A program made the position numbers and the translations under genes. Positions 35,301 through 44,437 of a DNA stretch of 64,000 bases are shown piece by piece. The stretch lies in contig NZ_FOIZ01000001.1 of NCBI RefSeq assembly GCF_900109295.1, positions 1,364,001-1,428,000 of the forward strand, read 5' to 3'. Origin of the DNA: Cognatiyoonia koreensis (GTDB lineage Bacteria > Pseudomonadota > Alphaproteobacteria > Rhodobacterales > Rhodobacteraceae). The notes beneath the pieces were generated by a model. That model searched no databases and was not told where the DNA came from. It saw nothing but the letters and a program-made list of their open reading frames with translations. How positions within the stretch are numbered: position 1 is the stretch's first letter; each line of letters starts with the position of its first letter.

Positions 35301-36770
35301 GTGTCCCAGATTATGCCGCCTGCCCACCCTTTCGACGATGACAAACTCAAAGAAGAGTGCGGCGTATTCGGTGTCGTCGGTGTGGCCGATGCAGCCAACT
35401 TCGTCGCACTTGGCCTGCACGCCTTGCAACATCGCGGACAAGAGGCAGGCGGGATCGTCACCCATCACACCGATACAGGCTTCCATCAGGTCCGCCGCAT
35501 GGGTCTTGTGCGCGACAACTTCACGTCCGCCTCAATGATGGAAAAACTGCCCGGCGGGATTGGCATCGGGCACGTGCGCTATTCGACAGCCGGTGCCAAA
35601 GGGCAAACGAACATGCGCGATGTCCAGCCGTTCTTTGGCGAATTCTCCATGGGCGGCGCAGCGATCGCGCACAACGGCAACATCACCAACGCCCTGTCGC
35701 TGCGCAAGGAATTGATCGAACGTGGTTCGATCTTCCAAAGCACATCCGACAGCGAATGCATCATCCACCTCATGGCGCGATCCATGGGGCGCAACATCCC
35801 AGACCGCATGGAAGAAGCATTGCGCAAGGTCGAAGGCGCGTTTTCCGTTGTCGCCATGACCCGCACCAAACTGATCGGCTGCCGCGACCCGCTCGGCGTG
35901 CGCCCGCTGGTCTTGGGTAAGATTGGCGATGGCTGGGTATTGGCCTCTGAAACCTGCGCGCTTGACATCATCGGCGCGGAATTCGTCCGTGAAATCGAAG
36001 CAGGCGAAATGGTCGTGGCAACCGAAAGAGGCGTCGAAAGCCATTTCCCTTTCCGCCGCCAGAAATCGCGCTTTTGTATTTTTGAGCACGTCTACTTCAG
36101 CCGACCTGACAGCCAGCTTGGCGGGCGTTCGGTCTATGAAACACGCGAGGCAATCGGACGCGAACTGGCAAAAGAAGCACCGGTGGATGCCGATCTCGTT
36201 TGTCCCGTCCCTGACAGCGGAACCCCTGCCGCCATCGGCTATTCGCTGGAATCGGGCATCCCTTACGCGATGGGGATCATCCGCAACAACTACATGGGCC
36301 GGACCTTTATCGAACCGACCGAGCAAATCCGGAACATGGGTGTGCGCCTGAAACTGAACGTGAACCGCGCCCTTATCAAAGGAAAACGCGTGATTCTGGT
36401 CGATGACAGCGTCGTGCGCGGCACCACGTCGCGCAAGATCAAGGAAATGATCCTCGATGCTGGCGCGGCAGAGGTCCACTTCCGTATCGCCTCCCCGCCT
36501 ACCGCGTGGCCCTGTTTTTATGGGGTCGATACGCCGGAACGGGAAAAACTTCTCGCCGCGACAATGTCCGAAGACGAGATGTGCAAACACCTTGGCGTCG
36601 ACAGTTTACGTTTCATCTCGCTAGACGGGCTCTACCGTGCGGTCGGCGAAGCAAAAGGGCGCGATGCGAATGCACCTGCCTACTGCGATGCCTGCTTCTC
36701 TGGGGAATACCCGGTTGCGCCGTCAGACATGATCGAACAAGGATTCCGGTCCAAGCAGGCGGCAGAATAA
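35301..36770 (+). CDS. purF: Amidophosphoribosyltransferase
   Basis: A 489-residue enzyme for the first step of purine synthesis, PRPP plus Gln to phosphoribosylamine. The catalytic N-terminal nucleophile is a Cys (C20 in EECGVFGV), so about 19 residues form a propeptide that must be removed. The PRPP motif appears as VILVDDSVVRGTTS. Fe-S cluster Cys residues (CDACFSGEYPV near the end) suggest the [4Fe-4S] Bacillus-type enzyme. GTG 35301 has GGAG 9 nt upstream; ATG 35313 is an alternative. Confidence 0.95.
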   Translation: MSQIMPPAHPFDDDKLKEECGVFGVVGVADAANFVALGLHALQHRGQEAGGIVTHHTDTGFHQVRRMGLVRDNFTSASMMEKLPGGIGIGHVRYSTAGAKGQTNMRDVQPFFGEFSMGGAAIAHNGNITNALSLRKELIERGSIFQSTSDSECIIHLMARSMGRNIPDRMEEALRKVEGAFSVVAMTRTKLIGCRDPLGVRPLVLGKIGDGWVLASETCALDIIGAEFVREIEAGEMVVATERGVESHFPFRRQKSRFCIFEHVYFSRPDSQLGGRSVYETREAIGRELAKEAPVDADLVCPVPDSGTPAAIGYSLESGIPYAMGIIRNNYMGRTFIEPTEQIRNMGVRLKLNVNRALIKGKRVILVDDSVVRGTTSRKIKEMILDAGAAEVHFRIASPPTAWPCFYGVDTPEREKLLAATMSEDEMCKHLGVDSLRFISLDGLYRAVGEAKGRDANAPAYCDACFSGEYPVAPSDMIEQGFRSKQAAE

Positions 36771-36780
36771 GCCAATTCCC

Positions 36781-36797
36781 GCCGAACTCTCGGCTTT
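36781..36797 (+). terminator. Weak hairpin after purF
   Basis: GCCGA-ACTC-TCGGC followed by TTTG lies 11 bp after the purF stop. The stem is only 5 bp and the T run is short, so termination would be weak. Confidence 0.3.
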
Positions 36798-36841
36798 GTG
36801 AAAGAACCGGCGTCAAAGCCCCTTCCATGCTTCGCTGCAGT

Positions 36842-36855
36842 GCGGCATATGCCGC
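36842..36855. promoter_or_regulatory. Perfect 14-bp palindrome upstream of the small PilP/GspC-like gene
   Basis: GCGGCATATGCCGC is a perfect palindrome 25 bp before the ATG at 36881. It overlaps where an operator or translation-control hairpin would lie. No regulator is assigned. Confidence 0.35.
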
Positions 36856-36880
36856 GTGCTGAACAGAACGGGCAAATCCA

Positions 36881-37135
36881 ATGACGACCGAAAATCCAAC
36901 TGTCGCCGCAAATGCGGTGACCCAGAATGTGTTGCCGATGCATGAACTCACGCTGATAGGGTTGTTCTACGCAAATAACACACCTTCGGCACTGATCCGC
37001 ACAAGCCGCGGCGCGATCACCAAGGTCAAGACCGGTGACATCGTAGGCAACAAGACCGTGGCCGCGATTTCCGAAGACGCGCTGATCCTCGCCGCAGGCA
37101 ATGGCGCGCAAACCGTGTTGCAGATGCCATCTTGA
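36881..37135 (+). CDS. Small protein resembling a PilP/GspC homology region
   Basis: An 84-residue protein. The segment ELTLIGLFYANNTPSALIRT followed by RGAITKVKTGDIVGNKTVAAISEDALIL has the beta-strand pattern and G-D-x-V-x-G core of the HR domain of GspC and PilP, which couple inner and outer membrane parts of type II secretion and type IV pilus machines. It lacks a signal or membrane helix, which is odd for such a role. It stands alone between purF and arsC, so the function remains open. Confidence 0.55.
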   Translation: MTTENPTVAANAVTQNVLPMHELTLIGLFYANNTPSALIRTSRGAITKVKTGDIVGNKTVAAISEDALILAAGNGAQTVLQMPS

Positions 37136-37184
37136 CGGCTGACGGGTGGATTGGCACACGCATGGCAGAACTCAAGGGGAAGCC

Positions 37185-37592
37185 ATGACGACTGTTATCC
37201 ACCACAACCCCGATTGCGGCACATCGCGTAACGTGCTGTCGATTATTCGGGCGACGGGCACCGACCCCGTGGTCATCCACTACCTTGATACGGGTTGGAC
37301 GCGGGCGCAGCTCCGGGGCCTGTTCGCTGCGGCTGACCTGACACCACGGGCCGCCCTGCGCACATCCAAATCACCCGCAGAAGAGCTGGGGCTGACGGCT
37401 GATGACGTCAGCGATGACACGATCCTCGATGCGATGGTCGCACATCCGATTCTCGTTAACCGACCCATCGTGTGCACCCCCAAAGGTGTTGCGCTCTGTC
37501 GTCCGTCCGAAGCTGTCCTGCCGTTGCTAGAAATACCGCTCACCGGCGATGTCACGAAAGAGGACGGGACGTTGATCCTCGCTGCACCATGA
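37185..37592 (+). CDS. arsC: Arsenate reductase (glutaredoxin type)
   Basis: A 135-residue thioredoxin-fold ArsC. The active site HNPDCGTSRNVLSI has the Cx3R motif with the catalytic Cys near residue 11. The Arg residues around NRPIVCTPKGVALCRPSE match the arsenate-binding positions. It reduces arsenate to arsenite using glutaredoxin. I chose ATG 37185 after AAGGGGAAG. It overlaps the next gene by ATGA. No ars operon is nearby, as is common for this isolated housekeeping form. Confidence 0.9.
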   Translation: MTTVIHHNPDCGTSRNVLSIIRATGTDPVVIHYLDTGWTRAQLRGLFAAADLTPRAALRTSKSPAEELGLTADDVSDDTILDAMVAHPILVNRPIVCTPKGVALCRPSEAVLPLLEIPLTGDVTKEDGTLILAAP

Positions 37593-38227
37593 CCAAAACG
37601 GCCCTGATTACCGGTGCCTCTCGCGGGCTTGGTGCTGCGCTGGCCAAAGAACTGGCCGCGACGCATCACATCATCGCCGTTGCCAAGACGGTAGGCGCAC
37701 TTGAGGAACTTGACGACACGGTGCAAGCCGCCGGCGGTCAGGCGACGCTGGCACCGATGGATATCTCGACAGATGCAGCAATGCAGCAACTATGCCGGGG
37801 GATCTATGATCGCTGGTCCAGGCTTGATCTGTGGATTCACACAGCCGTTCATGCAGCCCCCCTCGCACCAGCAGATCACGTCAGCGAAAAGGATTTCACC
37901 AAATCGGTGGATGTGAACATCACCGCAACAGCGCGGTTGATACGCTATGTTGCACCTCTGCTGGGACGCGACGGAACGGCCGTGTTCTTCGATGACCCGC
38001 GTGCGGGGGGAAAATTCTTCGGCAGCTACGGCGCGACCAAGGCCGCCCAAACAGCACTTGCCAAAAGCTGGCAGGCGGAAACGGTGAAGACCGGACCGAA
38101 AGTGAAAATCCTCGCGCCCGCCCCTATGCCAACTGCAACGCGGGCCCGGTTCTTCCCGGGGGAAGACCGCAAGCCGCTCGCGACGCCGGAAAGCGAAGCC
38201 AAAAGGCTCCTCACCCACATCCTCTAG
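37589..38227 (+). CDS. Short-chain dehydrogenase/reductase
   Basis: A 212-residue SDR, slightly short for the family. The NAD(P)-binding motif TGASRGLGAALAKELAA is at the N-terminus, and the Y-x3-K active-site pair is in FGSYGATKAAQTALAKSW. The usual catalytic Ser around residue 130 is not obvious (segment TAVFFDDPRAGGKFF), so activity may be altered. The start shares bases with the arsC stop. The substrate is unknown. Confidence 0.85.
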   Translation: MTKTALITGASRGLGAALAKELAATHHIIAVAKTVGALEELDDTVQAAGGQATLAPMDISTDAAMQQLCRGIYDRWSRLDLWIHTAVHAAPLAPADHVSEKDFTKSVDVNITATARLIRYVAPLLGRDGTAVFFDDPRAGGKFFGSYGATKAAQTALAKSWQAETVKTGPKVKILAPAPMPTATRARFFPGEDRKPLATPESEAKRLLTHIL

Positions 38228-38393
38228 GGAACTTCCGTCTTTCTTTGTCCCCTCAAACTTCCGCCGGACGCAGCGCAACCCGTCAAAGGGATCACAAGTA
38301 GAGTCCGCAAAGCCACAACATAACGGCACCCGCTGGCAACATCTTGCCGCTTGGCACCCCCCCGCGTAACAAGGTGCAAACAAGGGCGGACAC

Positions 38394-39176
38394 ATGCGCA
38401 TTCTCATAACGAACGACGACGGAATCATCGCTCCCGGGCTGACCGCGCTTTATGAAATCGCAAGCAAGGTCGCCGGCAAAGATGGCGAGGTCTGGACGGT
38501 GGCACCGGCGTTCGAACAATCCGGCGTTGGTCACTGCATCAGCTACGCACGTCCGGCGATGCTCGTTTCGCACGGCAAACGCCGCTTTGCCGTGGAAGGC
38601 ACGCCGGCGGATTGCGTACTGGCAGGCATGTTCGATGTGATGGACGGAATGCCAGATCTCGTGCTGTCCGGCGTGAACAAGGGCAACAACTCTGGTGAAA
38701 ATACGCTCTATTCCGGCACAATCGGTGCCGCGATGGAGGCCGCATTGCAAGGCGTCAAAGCGATCGCACTGTCACAGTATTTCGGTCCTGGAAACGCGAA
38801 ACTGGACGATCCTTTCGAAACCGCCCGCAAGGAAGCCCCCGACCTGATCGTGAAACTGCTCGAACACGGCGGGTGGGACGATGCGGATTACCGTCTGTTT
38901 TATAACGTGAATTTTCCACCTGTCGCGGCCAAGGACGCCAAGGGTCCAAAGGTCGTAACACAGGGATTCCGGCACGATGTGACATTCGGGGTCACACCCC
39001 AACTCAGCCCGACGGGGCGTCGCTATCTCTGGGTGCATGGCGGTGCGCAACACACACCGACGCTCGACGGGTCGGACGTCCATGCAAATCTCAACGGCTA
39101 TACCTCTGTCACACCTATGCGGGCTGATCTTACCGATCACGCGCTTCTCCAGCAATTGCGGGACAAGATCGGGTGA
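38394..39176 (+). CDS. surE: 5'/3'-nucleotidase SurE
   Basis: A 260-residue metal-dependent nucleotidase. The N-terminal [16 protein letters not shown] holds the metal-binding Asp pair; the family's Asn/Ser ligands appear in [15 protein letters not shown] and [21 protein letters not shown]. It acts in the cytoplasm on nucleoside monophosphates and helps in stationary-phase survival in other bacteria. It overlaps pcm (GTGA), as in the conserved surE-pcm order. Confidence 0.95.
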   Translation: MRILITNDDGIIAPGLTALYEIASKVAGKDGEVWTVAPAFEQSGVGHCISYARPAMLVSHGKRRFAVEGTPADCVLAGMFDVMDGMPDLVLSGVNKGNNSGENTLYSGTIGAAMEAALQGVKAIALSQYFGPGNAKLDDPFETARKEAPDLIVKLLEHGGWDDADYRLFYNVNFPPVAAKDAKGPKVVTQGFRHDVTFGVTPQLSPTGRRYLWVHGGAQHTPTLDGSDVHANLNGYTSVTPMRADLTDHALLQQLRDKIG

Positions 39177-39814
39177 CTTTCGACGCCGAAGCCAAGATGC
39201 AATTCGTCTACGCGATCCGCTCCAAAGGGGTGACGGACGCAAAGGTGCTCACGGCGATGGAAAACGTCGATCGTGCCGAATTCGTCAAGGGTATCTTTCG
39301 GGACCGGGCCTACGAGGACATGCCGCTTCCGATCTCTTGCGGGCAGACAATTAGCCAGCCGTCCATTGTCGGAATCATGACGCAGGCGCTTGATCTGCAA
39401 CCGCGTGACAAGGTGCTCGAAGTCGGAACAGGCTCGGGCTATCAGGCTGCAATCCTCGCGCGACTGGCGCGACGGGTCTATACAGTGGATCGCTACAAGC
39501 GCCTCGTGGACGAGGCAGAGGCCATCTTCGCCAAGCTCAAAATCACAAACATCACCGCGCGCACTGCCGATGGCAGTCACGGACAGACCGAACAAAGCCC
39601 GTTTGACAAAATTCTTGTCACTGCGGCCTCCGAAGACCCGCCCAGCACGTTGATGGCCCAGCTGCGCGTTGGCGGTATCATGGTACTGCCCGTCGGGCAA
39701 TCGGACGCGGTGCAATGCCTGATCCGCGTGACGCGCACCGAAAAAGGCTTTGATTACGATGAATTACGCTCTGTCCGCTTTGTGCCCTTGCTTGAAGGGC
39801 TTGGAACGGACTAA
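39173..39814 (+). CDS. pcm: Protein-L-isoaspartate O-methyltransferase
   Basis: A 213-residue SAM-dependent enzyme that repairs isoaspartyl damage in proteins. The SAM-binding motif [20 protein letters not shown], plus [20 protein letters not shown] and the later [13 protein letters not shown], are the family hallmarks. The start is GTG 39173, fused into the surE stop. A LysM/M23 gene follows after 53 bp, as is typical (surE-pcm-nlpD). Confidence 0.95.
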   Translation: MTFDAEAKMQFVYAIRSKGVTDAKVLTAMENVDRAEFVKGIFRDRAYEDMPLPISCGQTISQPSIVGIMTQALDLQPRDKVLEVGTGSGYQAAILARLARRVYTVDRYKRLVDEAEAIFAKLKITNITARTADGSHGQTEQSPFDKILVTAASEDPPSTLMAQLRVGGIMVLPVGQSDAVQCLIRVTRTEKGFDYDELRSVRFVPLLEGLGTD

Positions 39815-39867
39815 ACACGTTGCAATTGCCCCGGAATAACAAGGGGCCGCGGAAGAGGAGCAGACCA

Positions 39868-41067
39868 ATGGCAAACGGTCGAACCACACGGATATTGTTG
39901 GCGGGGGTCGCCTCACTTTCATTGGTCGCATGTGAAAGCCTGCCCGATTGGGATTTGCGGGATCTGGGCGAAGGCTTTGACACCAGCGCCGCCGTTGAAA
40001 ATCTGCCTGATCGGCCGCGCCCCGATGATCGCGGCGTGATTTCCTATCCAAACTATCAGGTGGTCGTCTCCCGCCCGGATGATACAATCCGCACCATCGC
40101 GGCACGCCTGAACCTTGATGCAAACGAACTCGGCAGCTTTAACGGGATCGCACCTGACACGCCGTTGCGCCGCGATGAACTGATCGCCCTGCCGACTCGG
40201 GTGACAGAACCCTCCCCCGCGACCGGTGCTGCAACGACGGGTCCTATCCAACCGCTTGACGTCACAGCCGTGGCAACGACAGCGCTTGACCGCGTCGGAA
40301 CACAGCCATCCGTGACGACCACACCAATCACAGCGCCCGCCGCAACGGTGCCGCCTCCCGGAACAGGCACCGAACCAATCCGCCATCAGGTCAAACGTGG
40401 CGAAACCGCGTTCTCGATCAGTCGCCTCTACAATGTGCCGGTACGCAATATCGCTGAATGGAACGGGCTTTCGTCCGATCTTTCGGTGCGCGAGGGCCAG
40501 CAATTGCTGATCCCGCAAGCTGGCGCACCCGCGCCACGCGCAACACCCGTCATCGAAGAACCGGGCCAGGGCAGCGAGACACCTGTGCCGCCAAGCGCGT
40601 CAGCCCCCCTGCCCGAAGATGACACGTCACCGGACGCACCGCAGGTCGCAGCACCGCAAGCGCCCGATCTTGGGACACCCACACCCTCTGCACCTGCCGC
40701 ACCCGCGACCAACGCATCGGCGCGCTTTGCCTATCCAGTGCAAGGCAGCATCATCCGCGCCTACGCGCCCGGACGCAACGAAGGCATCGACATCGGCGTT
40801 CCGGCTGGCACATCGGTCAAGGCCGCAGGACCAGGTACAGTGGCCGCCATCACCACAGACACGCAAGGCGTCCCGATTGTCGTGATCAAACACCCAGACA
40901 ACCTGCTGACGGTGTATACCAACCTCGAAGGGCTAACAGTGTCCAAGGACGAGACTGTCAGCAGCGGCAAGGTAATCGGGAAGGTGCGCGCTGGTTCTCC
41001 CAGCTTCCTGCATTTCGAAGTGCGGCGCGGTCTGCAATCGGTTGATCCGGCGGACTTCCTGCCCTAA
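39868..41067 (+). CDS. LysM/M23 peptidase-family lipoprotein (NlpD-like)
   Basis: A 399-residue outer-membrane lipoprotein. The signal peptide ends in LVAC|E, a lipobox. Two LysM domains are visible (PNYQVVVSRPDDTIRTIAARL and RHQVKRGETAFSISRLYNVP), then a Pro/Ala-rich linker, and a C-terminal M23 domain (NEGIDIGVPAGTSVKAAGPG). The zinc ligands seem degenerate: the HxxxD is replaced by NEGIDIG, although a final FLHFEVR is present, as in NlpD/EnvC activators of amidases. A regulator of cell-wall hydrolases rather than an active peptidase is likely. Confidence 0.9.
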   Translation: MANGRTTRILLAGVASLSLVACESLPDWDLRDLGEGFDTSAAVENLPDRPRPDDRGVISYPNYQVVVSRPDDTIRTIAARLNLDANELGSFNGIAPDTPLRRDELIALPTRVTEPSPATGAATTGPIQPLDVTAVATTALDRVGTQPSVTTTPITAPAATVPPPGTGTEPIRHQVKRGETAFSISRLYNVPVRNIAEWNGLSSDLSVREGQQLLIPQAGAPAPRATPVIEEPGQGSETPVPPSASAPLPEDDTSPDAPQVAAPQAPDLGTPTPSAPAAPATNASARFAYPVQGSIIRAYAPGRNEGIDIGVPAGTSVKAAGPGTVAAITTDTQGVPIVVIKHPDNLLTVYTNLEGLTVSKDETVSSGKVIGKVRAGSPSFLHFEVRRGLQSVDPADFLP

Positions 41068-41070
41068 GTC

Positions 41071-41919
41071 TCAGCCAATCTCGCGGAGTGTCACACCGCG
41101 TCGTCCGGCCAGGTCGGTGAAATACTGCCAGGCAACGCGGCCAGAACGGCTGCCGCGCGTGGCCTGCCACTCAATGGCTTCCGCACGCAGGTCTTCATCA
41201 CTGATCTCGACCCCATACGCGTTGCAATAACCCCGGATCATCGTAAGATACTCATCCTGATCACACGGATGGAAACCAAGCCACAAGCCAAAGCGATCAG
41301 AAAGGGATACCTTTTCCTCGACCGCTTCCGCTGGTGAAATCGCAGTCGAGCGTTCGTTCTCGATCATGTCGCGCGGCATCAAATGACGACGGTTCGATGT
41401 GGCGTAAAGCACCACATTATCCGGTCGCCCTTCAATCCCGCCATCCAGCACCGCCTTCAGGGATTTGTAGTGTGAATCGTCATGGCTGAACGACAGATCA
41501 TCGCAGAACAGTATGAAACGGGCATCCGCATCGCGCAGCAGACCAAGGCAGCGACCGATCGTGGCCATGTCTTCGCGTTGGACCTCGACCATCTTCAGGT
41601 TCGGCTGATCTGCATTCACTTTTCCATGTATCGCTTTGACAAGGCTCGATTTCCCCATGCCGCGGGCACCCCAGAGAAGAGCGTTGTTGGCAGGCAATCC
41701 ACGCGCGAACTGAACCGTATTCGCCAGAAGCGTATCACGCGAGCGGTCCACTCCGACAAGCAAGTCAACATGCACGCGGTTGATCTGATGCACAGGCACC
41801 AGGCGGTCCGGATCAGGGTGCCAAACGAATGCGCTTGCGCCATCGAAGTCCGGCGACGCCTCGGGTGGTGGGCTCATCCGCTCAAGGGCGTCTGCAATCC
41901 GTTGCAACGGATCGCTCAC
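41071..41919 (-). CDS. DUF815 family AAA ATPase
   Basis: A 282-residue AAA protein of the DUF815 family. Walker A is GARGMGKSS, Walker B is FILFCDDLSF, and the typical LKAVLDGGIEGRPDNVVLYATSNRRHLM follows. Its cellular role is not known. The start is GTG 41919, overlapping the tatC stop by GTGA, so it is cotranscribed with tatABC. It is convergent with the M23 gene. Confidence 0.92.
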   Translation of the reverse strand: MSDPLQRIADALERMSPPPEASPDFDGASAFVWHPDPDRLVPVHQINRVHVDLLVGVDRSRDTLLANTVQFARGLPANNALLWGARGMGKSSLVKAIHGKVNADQPNLKMVEVQREDMATIGRCLGLLRDADARFILFCDDLSFSHDDSHYKSLKAVLDGGIEGRPDNVVLYATSNRRHLMPRDMIENERSTAISPAEAVEEKVSLSDRFGLWLGFHPCDQDEYLTMIRGYCNAYGVEISDEDLRAEAIEWQATRGSRSGRVAWQYFTDLAGRRGVTLREIG

Positions 41920-42905
41920 GCTTTGGGCTCCTCTGCGCCGGCGGCCAGATCATCCTCTTCGTCATCATCAGGCATGTCGAACAGGCTTTCGTCCTTGCCG
42001 ATGATCCCTTCCGCACGCGCCTTGCGATCCTTGCGCCGCTCCACTCCGGCGACAAGATGAATGGAAATCTCGTAAAGGCCATAAACGACCACGAACAGGA
42101 TCAACTGCGTGGTGACATCGGGCGGCGTTACCAGTGCGGCAACGACCAGAATGCCAACGACTGCGTACTTGCGGACCTGCCGCAACCCGCGTGAGGACGC
42201 CAGCCCCGCGCTGCCCATCAGGGTCAGAAGGACAGGCAATTGAAAGCAAAGACCGAAAGCCACGATCATCTTCAGCGTGATGTCGAGAGTCTCGTTCACC
42301 TTGCCGTTGAAAACAATGTCGATCCCGGTATCCGGCTGCGGAACAACACCCGGCGGCATTGCGGCACCATCGCCGGTGCCGGGCAGCAATTCTGCACCAT
42401 CAACCGGGACCTGAAAGTTCTGGTCAATCATCGCCTGGACGAACGACGGAATGTCGGCGAAGCCTAAAAAGAACGTCATCGCCAACGGAACAACAACATA
42501 GTGCGCAAAGGCTGCGCCAAGTAGGAACAGCACCGGTGACGAAATCAAAAAAGGAAGAAACGCATTCTTCTCGTTGCGATACAAACCCGGAGCCACAAAG
42601 CGCCAGAGTTGGAAGGCAATCACCGGAAACGAAATCACAAGCCCGCCAACAACCGATACGCGGATCAGGGTGAAAAAATACTCCTGTGGGGCCGTGTATT
42701 GCATCACGGGATCAGGGTTTCCAAGCGAGCGCATGGTGGATTCGATCGGCATCAGCAGGAAATCCAGCAGCATTCCACCGAATGAAAAGCAAAAGATCAT
42801 CGCAACGAGAAACGCGCCGACAGAATAGATCAGGCGGCTGCGCAGTTCGGCCAAATGCTCCAGCAGCGGGGCGGAACTGTCTTCAATGTCGTCAGATGTG
42901 GTCAT
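41916..42905 (-). CDS. tatC: Sec-independent protein translocase TatC
   Basis: A 329-residue multi-spanning subunit that, with TatB, recognises twin-arginine signal peptides. The N-terminal [20 protein letters not shown] and a central [16 protein letters not shown] are typical. The protein is about 70 residues longer than E. coli TatC because of a periplasmic insertion ([20 protein letters not shown] and neighbours) in the third loop, plus an acidic C-tail. Order tatA-tatB-tatC-DUF815 is on the minus strand with overlaps. Confidence 0.95.
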   Translation of the reverse strand: MTTSDDIEDSSAPLLEHLAELRSRLIYSVGAFLVAMIFCFSFGGMLLDFLLMPIESTMRSLGNPDPVMQYTAPQEYFFTLIRVSVVGGLVISFPVIAFQLWRFVAPGLYRNEKNAFLPFLISSPVLFLLGAAFAHYVVVPLAMTFFLGFADIPSFVQAMIDQNFQVPVDGAELLPGTGDGAAMPPGVVPQPDTGIDIVFNGKVNETLDITLKMIVAFGLCFQLPVLLTLMGSAGLASSRGLRQVRKYAVVGILVVAALVTPPDVTTQLILFVVVYGLYEISIHLVAGVERRKDRKARAEGIIGKDESLFDMPDDDEEDDLAAGAEEPKA

Positions 42906-43330
42906 GAGTCCGCCTTTGGCGCATCTTCAACAGCAGCAGTTTCAGCGGCCGCCTCTGCGTCGGCTTTCGCCTTGCGTTCAGTCGCGGCCTTGCCCATCGC
43001 AGCACTCATCTTGTCCTTGGCCGCCTGACGCTCTTCTGACAGTTTCGCAGTTTCCGACCCGGGCTTGTGCGACATGCCCGTCGCTTCCTTGATCTTATCG
43101 ACGCCGAATTTCGTTGGGTTGCTCGCAGCCTTAAGAGATTTTGAGATGTCGTTCACGCCGCTCTGGTTGGCCGCATCATTCATCGCACGCGAAAATTCGC
43201 GGGCCATGCCGCGCGCCTTGCCCGTGAACTCGCCCATCGTCTTGAACAGACCGGGCAGATCCTTCGGGCCAATCACGATGAGGGCCACGATGCCGACTAC
43301 CAGCATCTCACCCCAGCTTAGACCAAACAT
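42902..43330 (-). CDS. tatB: Sec-independent protein translocase TatB
   Basis: A 142-residue TatB with one N-terminal membrane helix ([20 protein letters not shown]), the [13 protein letters not shown] motif, an amphipathic helix, and a long charged, Ala-rich tail. It binds the twin-arginine signal together with TatC. It overlaps tatC by ATGA and lies 21 bp after tatA. Confidence 0.93.
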   Translation of the reverse strand: MFGLSWGEMLVVGIVALIVIGPKDLPGLFKTMGEFTGKARGMAREFSRAMNDAANQSGVNDISKSLKAASNPTKFGVDKIKEATGMSHKPGSETAKLSEERQAAKDKMSAAMGKAATERKAKADAEAAAETAAVEDAPKADS

Positions 43331-43351
43331 CAGCGGTCCCTTTCGCGGGGA

Positions 43352-43573
43352 TTAAACTTTTTCTTTTTCTTCTGCTTCTTCTTCGGGGGTCACATCGCGC
43401 GCATCCGCAACCTGATCCTCGATTTCCTTGCCGCCGTCATCGACGCCCTTCTTGAAGGCCGTGATACCTTTGCCGACTTCGCCCATAAGTGACGAAATCT
43501 TGCCGCGGCCGAACAGCACCAGCACAACGACTGCAATCAACAGCAGACCGGGAAGACCGATATTATTGAGCAT
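43352..43573 (-). CDS. tatA: Sec-independent protein translocase TatA
   Basis: A 73-residue TatA that forms the protein-conducting patch. The N-terminal helix [20 protein letters not shown] is followed by [20 protein letters not shown], the FGxxK-L hinge and amphipathic helix, then an acidic tail. It is the first gene of the minus-strand tat operon; the intergenic region 43574-43769 should hold its promoter and that of the divergent WYL regulator. Confidence 0.95.
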   Translation of the reverse strand: MLNNIGLPGLLLIAVVVLVLFGRGKISSLMGEVGKGITAFKKGVDDGGKEIEDQVADARDVTPEEEAEEKEKV

Positions 43574-43704
43574 TTGTTTTCTCCTGACAGGGGCACAGCC
43601 CCGCTACGTTACAAGTCAAATAGTCCTCCGCACCCCATCTGTGAAGGTGTAAAATGCGGCATAGCAGGCGAACAAGGGCCTTTTTTCATTGGGATTTTTG
43701 AAAC

Positions 43705-43741
43705 TTGTGACAAATACTTGTCAGTTGTCAGAAAAATGTCA
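43705..43741. promoter_or_regulatory. TTGTCA-type repeats upstream of the WYL regulator gene
   Basis: TTGTGACAA (43705-43713) is palindromic, TTGTCA recurs at 43718 and 43725, and TGTCA at 43737. All lie 29-65 bp before the divergent regulator's ATG at 43770. Such half-site repeats could be an autoregulatory operator; TTGTCA also resembles a -35 element. Confidence 0.35.
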
Positions 43742-43769
43742 AAACTGTTAGCGAATCAGGGATTTCAAC

Positions 43770-44423
43770 ATGCGTCGCGCTGACCGCCTTATGCAGCTTG
43801 TCCAACTACTACGGGACGATGACCTTCATCGCGCCGAAGACCTTGCGCAGGCAACGGGTGTGTCGTTGCGCACGATCTATCGCGATATGGATACGCTCGC
43901 GGCCTCAGGCGTCCCGATTGAAGGGGAACGGGGGTTGGGTTACCGCGTCACGGCCGCCATCACCCTGCCCCCGCTGAACCTGACAATGACTGAACTCGAA
44001 GCGCTCCATCTTGGTCTTGCCGCCGTCGCCGCTTCCGAAGACAGCGAACTCGCCGAAGCCGCCAAGGCGTTTTCCGACAAACTTGATGCCGTCATGCCCG
44101 AAGACCGTTCGCGTGCGCCGACAGGTTTTGCGATCTATCCCTTTGCGGATGCCGCCCGTGGATTCCAACATTTGCCGATGATACGGCGGGCCATTCGCAC
44201 GCGCCAGAAACTGGCAGTAACGCAAGCCGATAAAACACGCGCAGTCCGGCCACTTCAGCTCGACTACTGGGGGCGGCTCTGGACCTGTGTCGTTTGGGAC
44301 GAAAGCGCGAAAGGCTTTGCCGAACTGCGCGTCGACCAGATCGATACGATCCGCAGCCTGCCGGGGCTTTTTGTAGACGAGCCCGGCAAGTCTCTGGCGG
44401 ACTTCAAGGCAATGAGCGGTTAG
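43770..44423 (+). CDS. HTH/WYL-domain transcriptional regulator (YafY type)
   Basis: A 217-residue DeoR-like regulator. The N-terminal winged helix reads RADRLMQLVQLLRDDDLHRA and VSLRTIYRDMDTLAASGVPI. The WYL-type sensor domain has LDYWGRLWTCVVWDESAKGF, with W-x-L-x-V-W in place of the WYL core. The ligand is unknown. It is divergent from tatA and convergent with the PhyH-like gene. Confidence 0.88.
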   Translation: MRRADRLMQLVQLLRDDDLHRAEDLAQATGVSLRTIYRDMDTLAASGVPIEGERGLGYRVTAAITLPPLNLTMTELEALHLGLAAVAASEDSELAEAAKAFSDKLDAVMPEDRSRAPTGFAIYPFADAARGFQHLPMIRRAIRTRQKLAVTQADKTRAVRPLQLDYWGRLWTCVVWDESAKGFAELRVDQIDTIRSLPGLFVDEPGKSLADFKAMSG

Positions 44424-44437
44424 CGCGTGCCCAAAGT

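Noticed and set aside
35532..36590. 352-codon minus-strand frame opposite purF
   Set aside because: purF is unambiguous; the antisense frame has no start context or domain.
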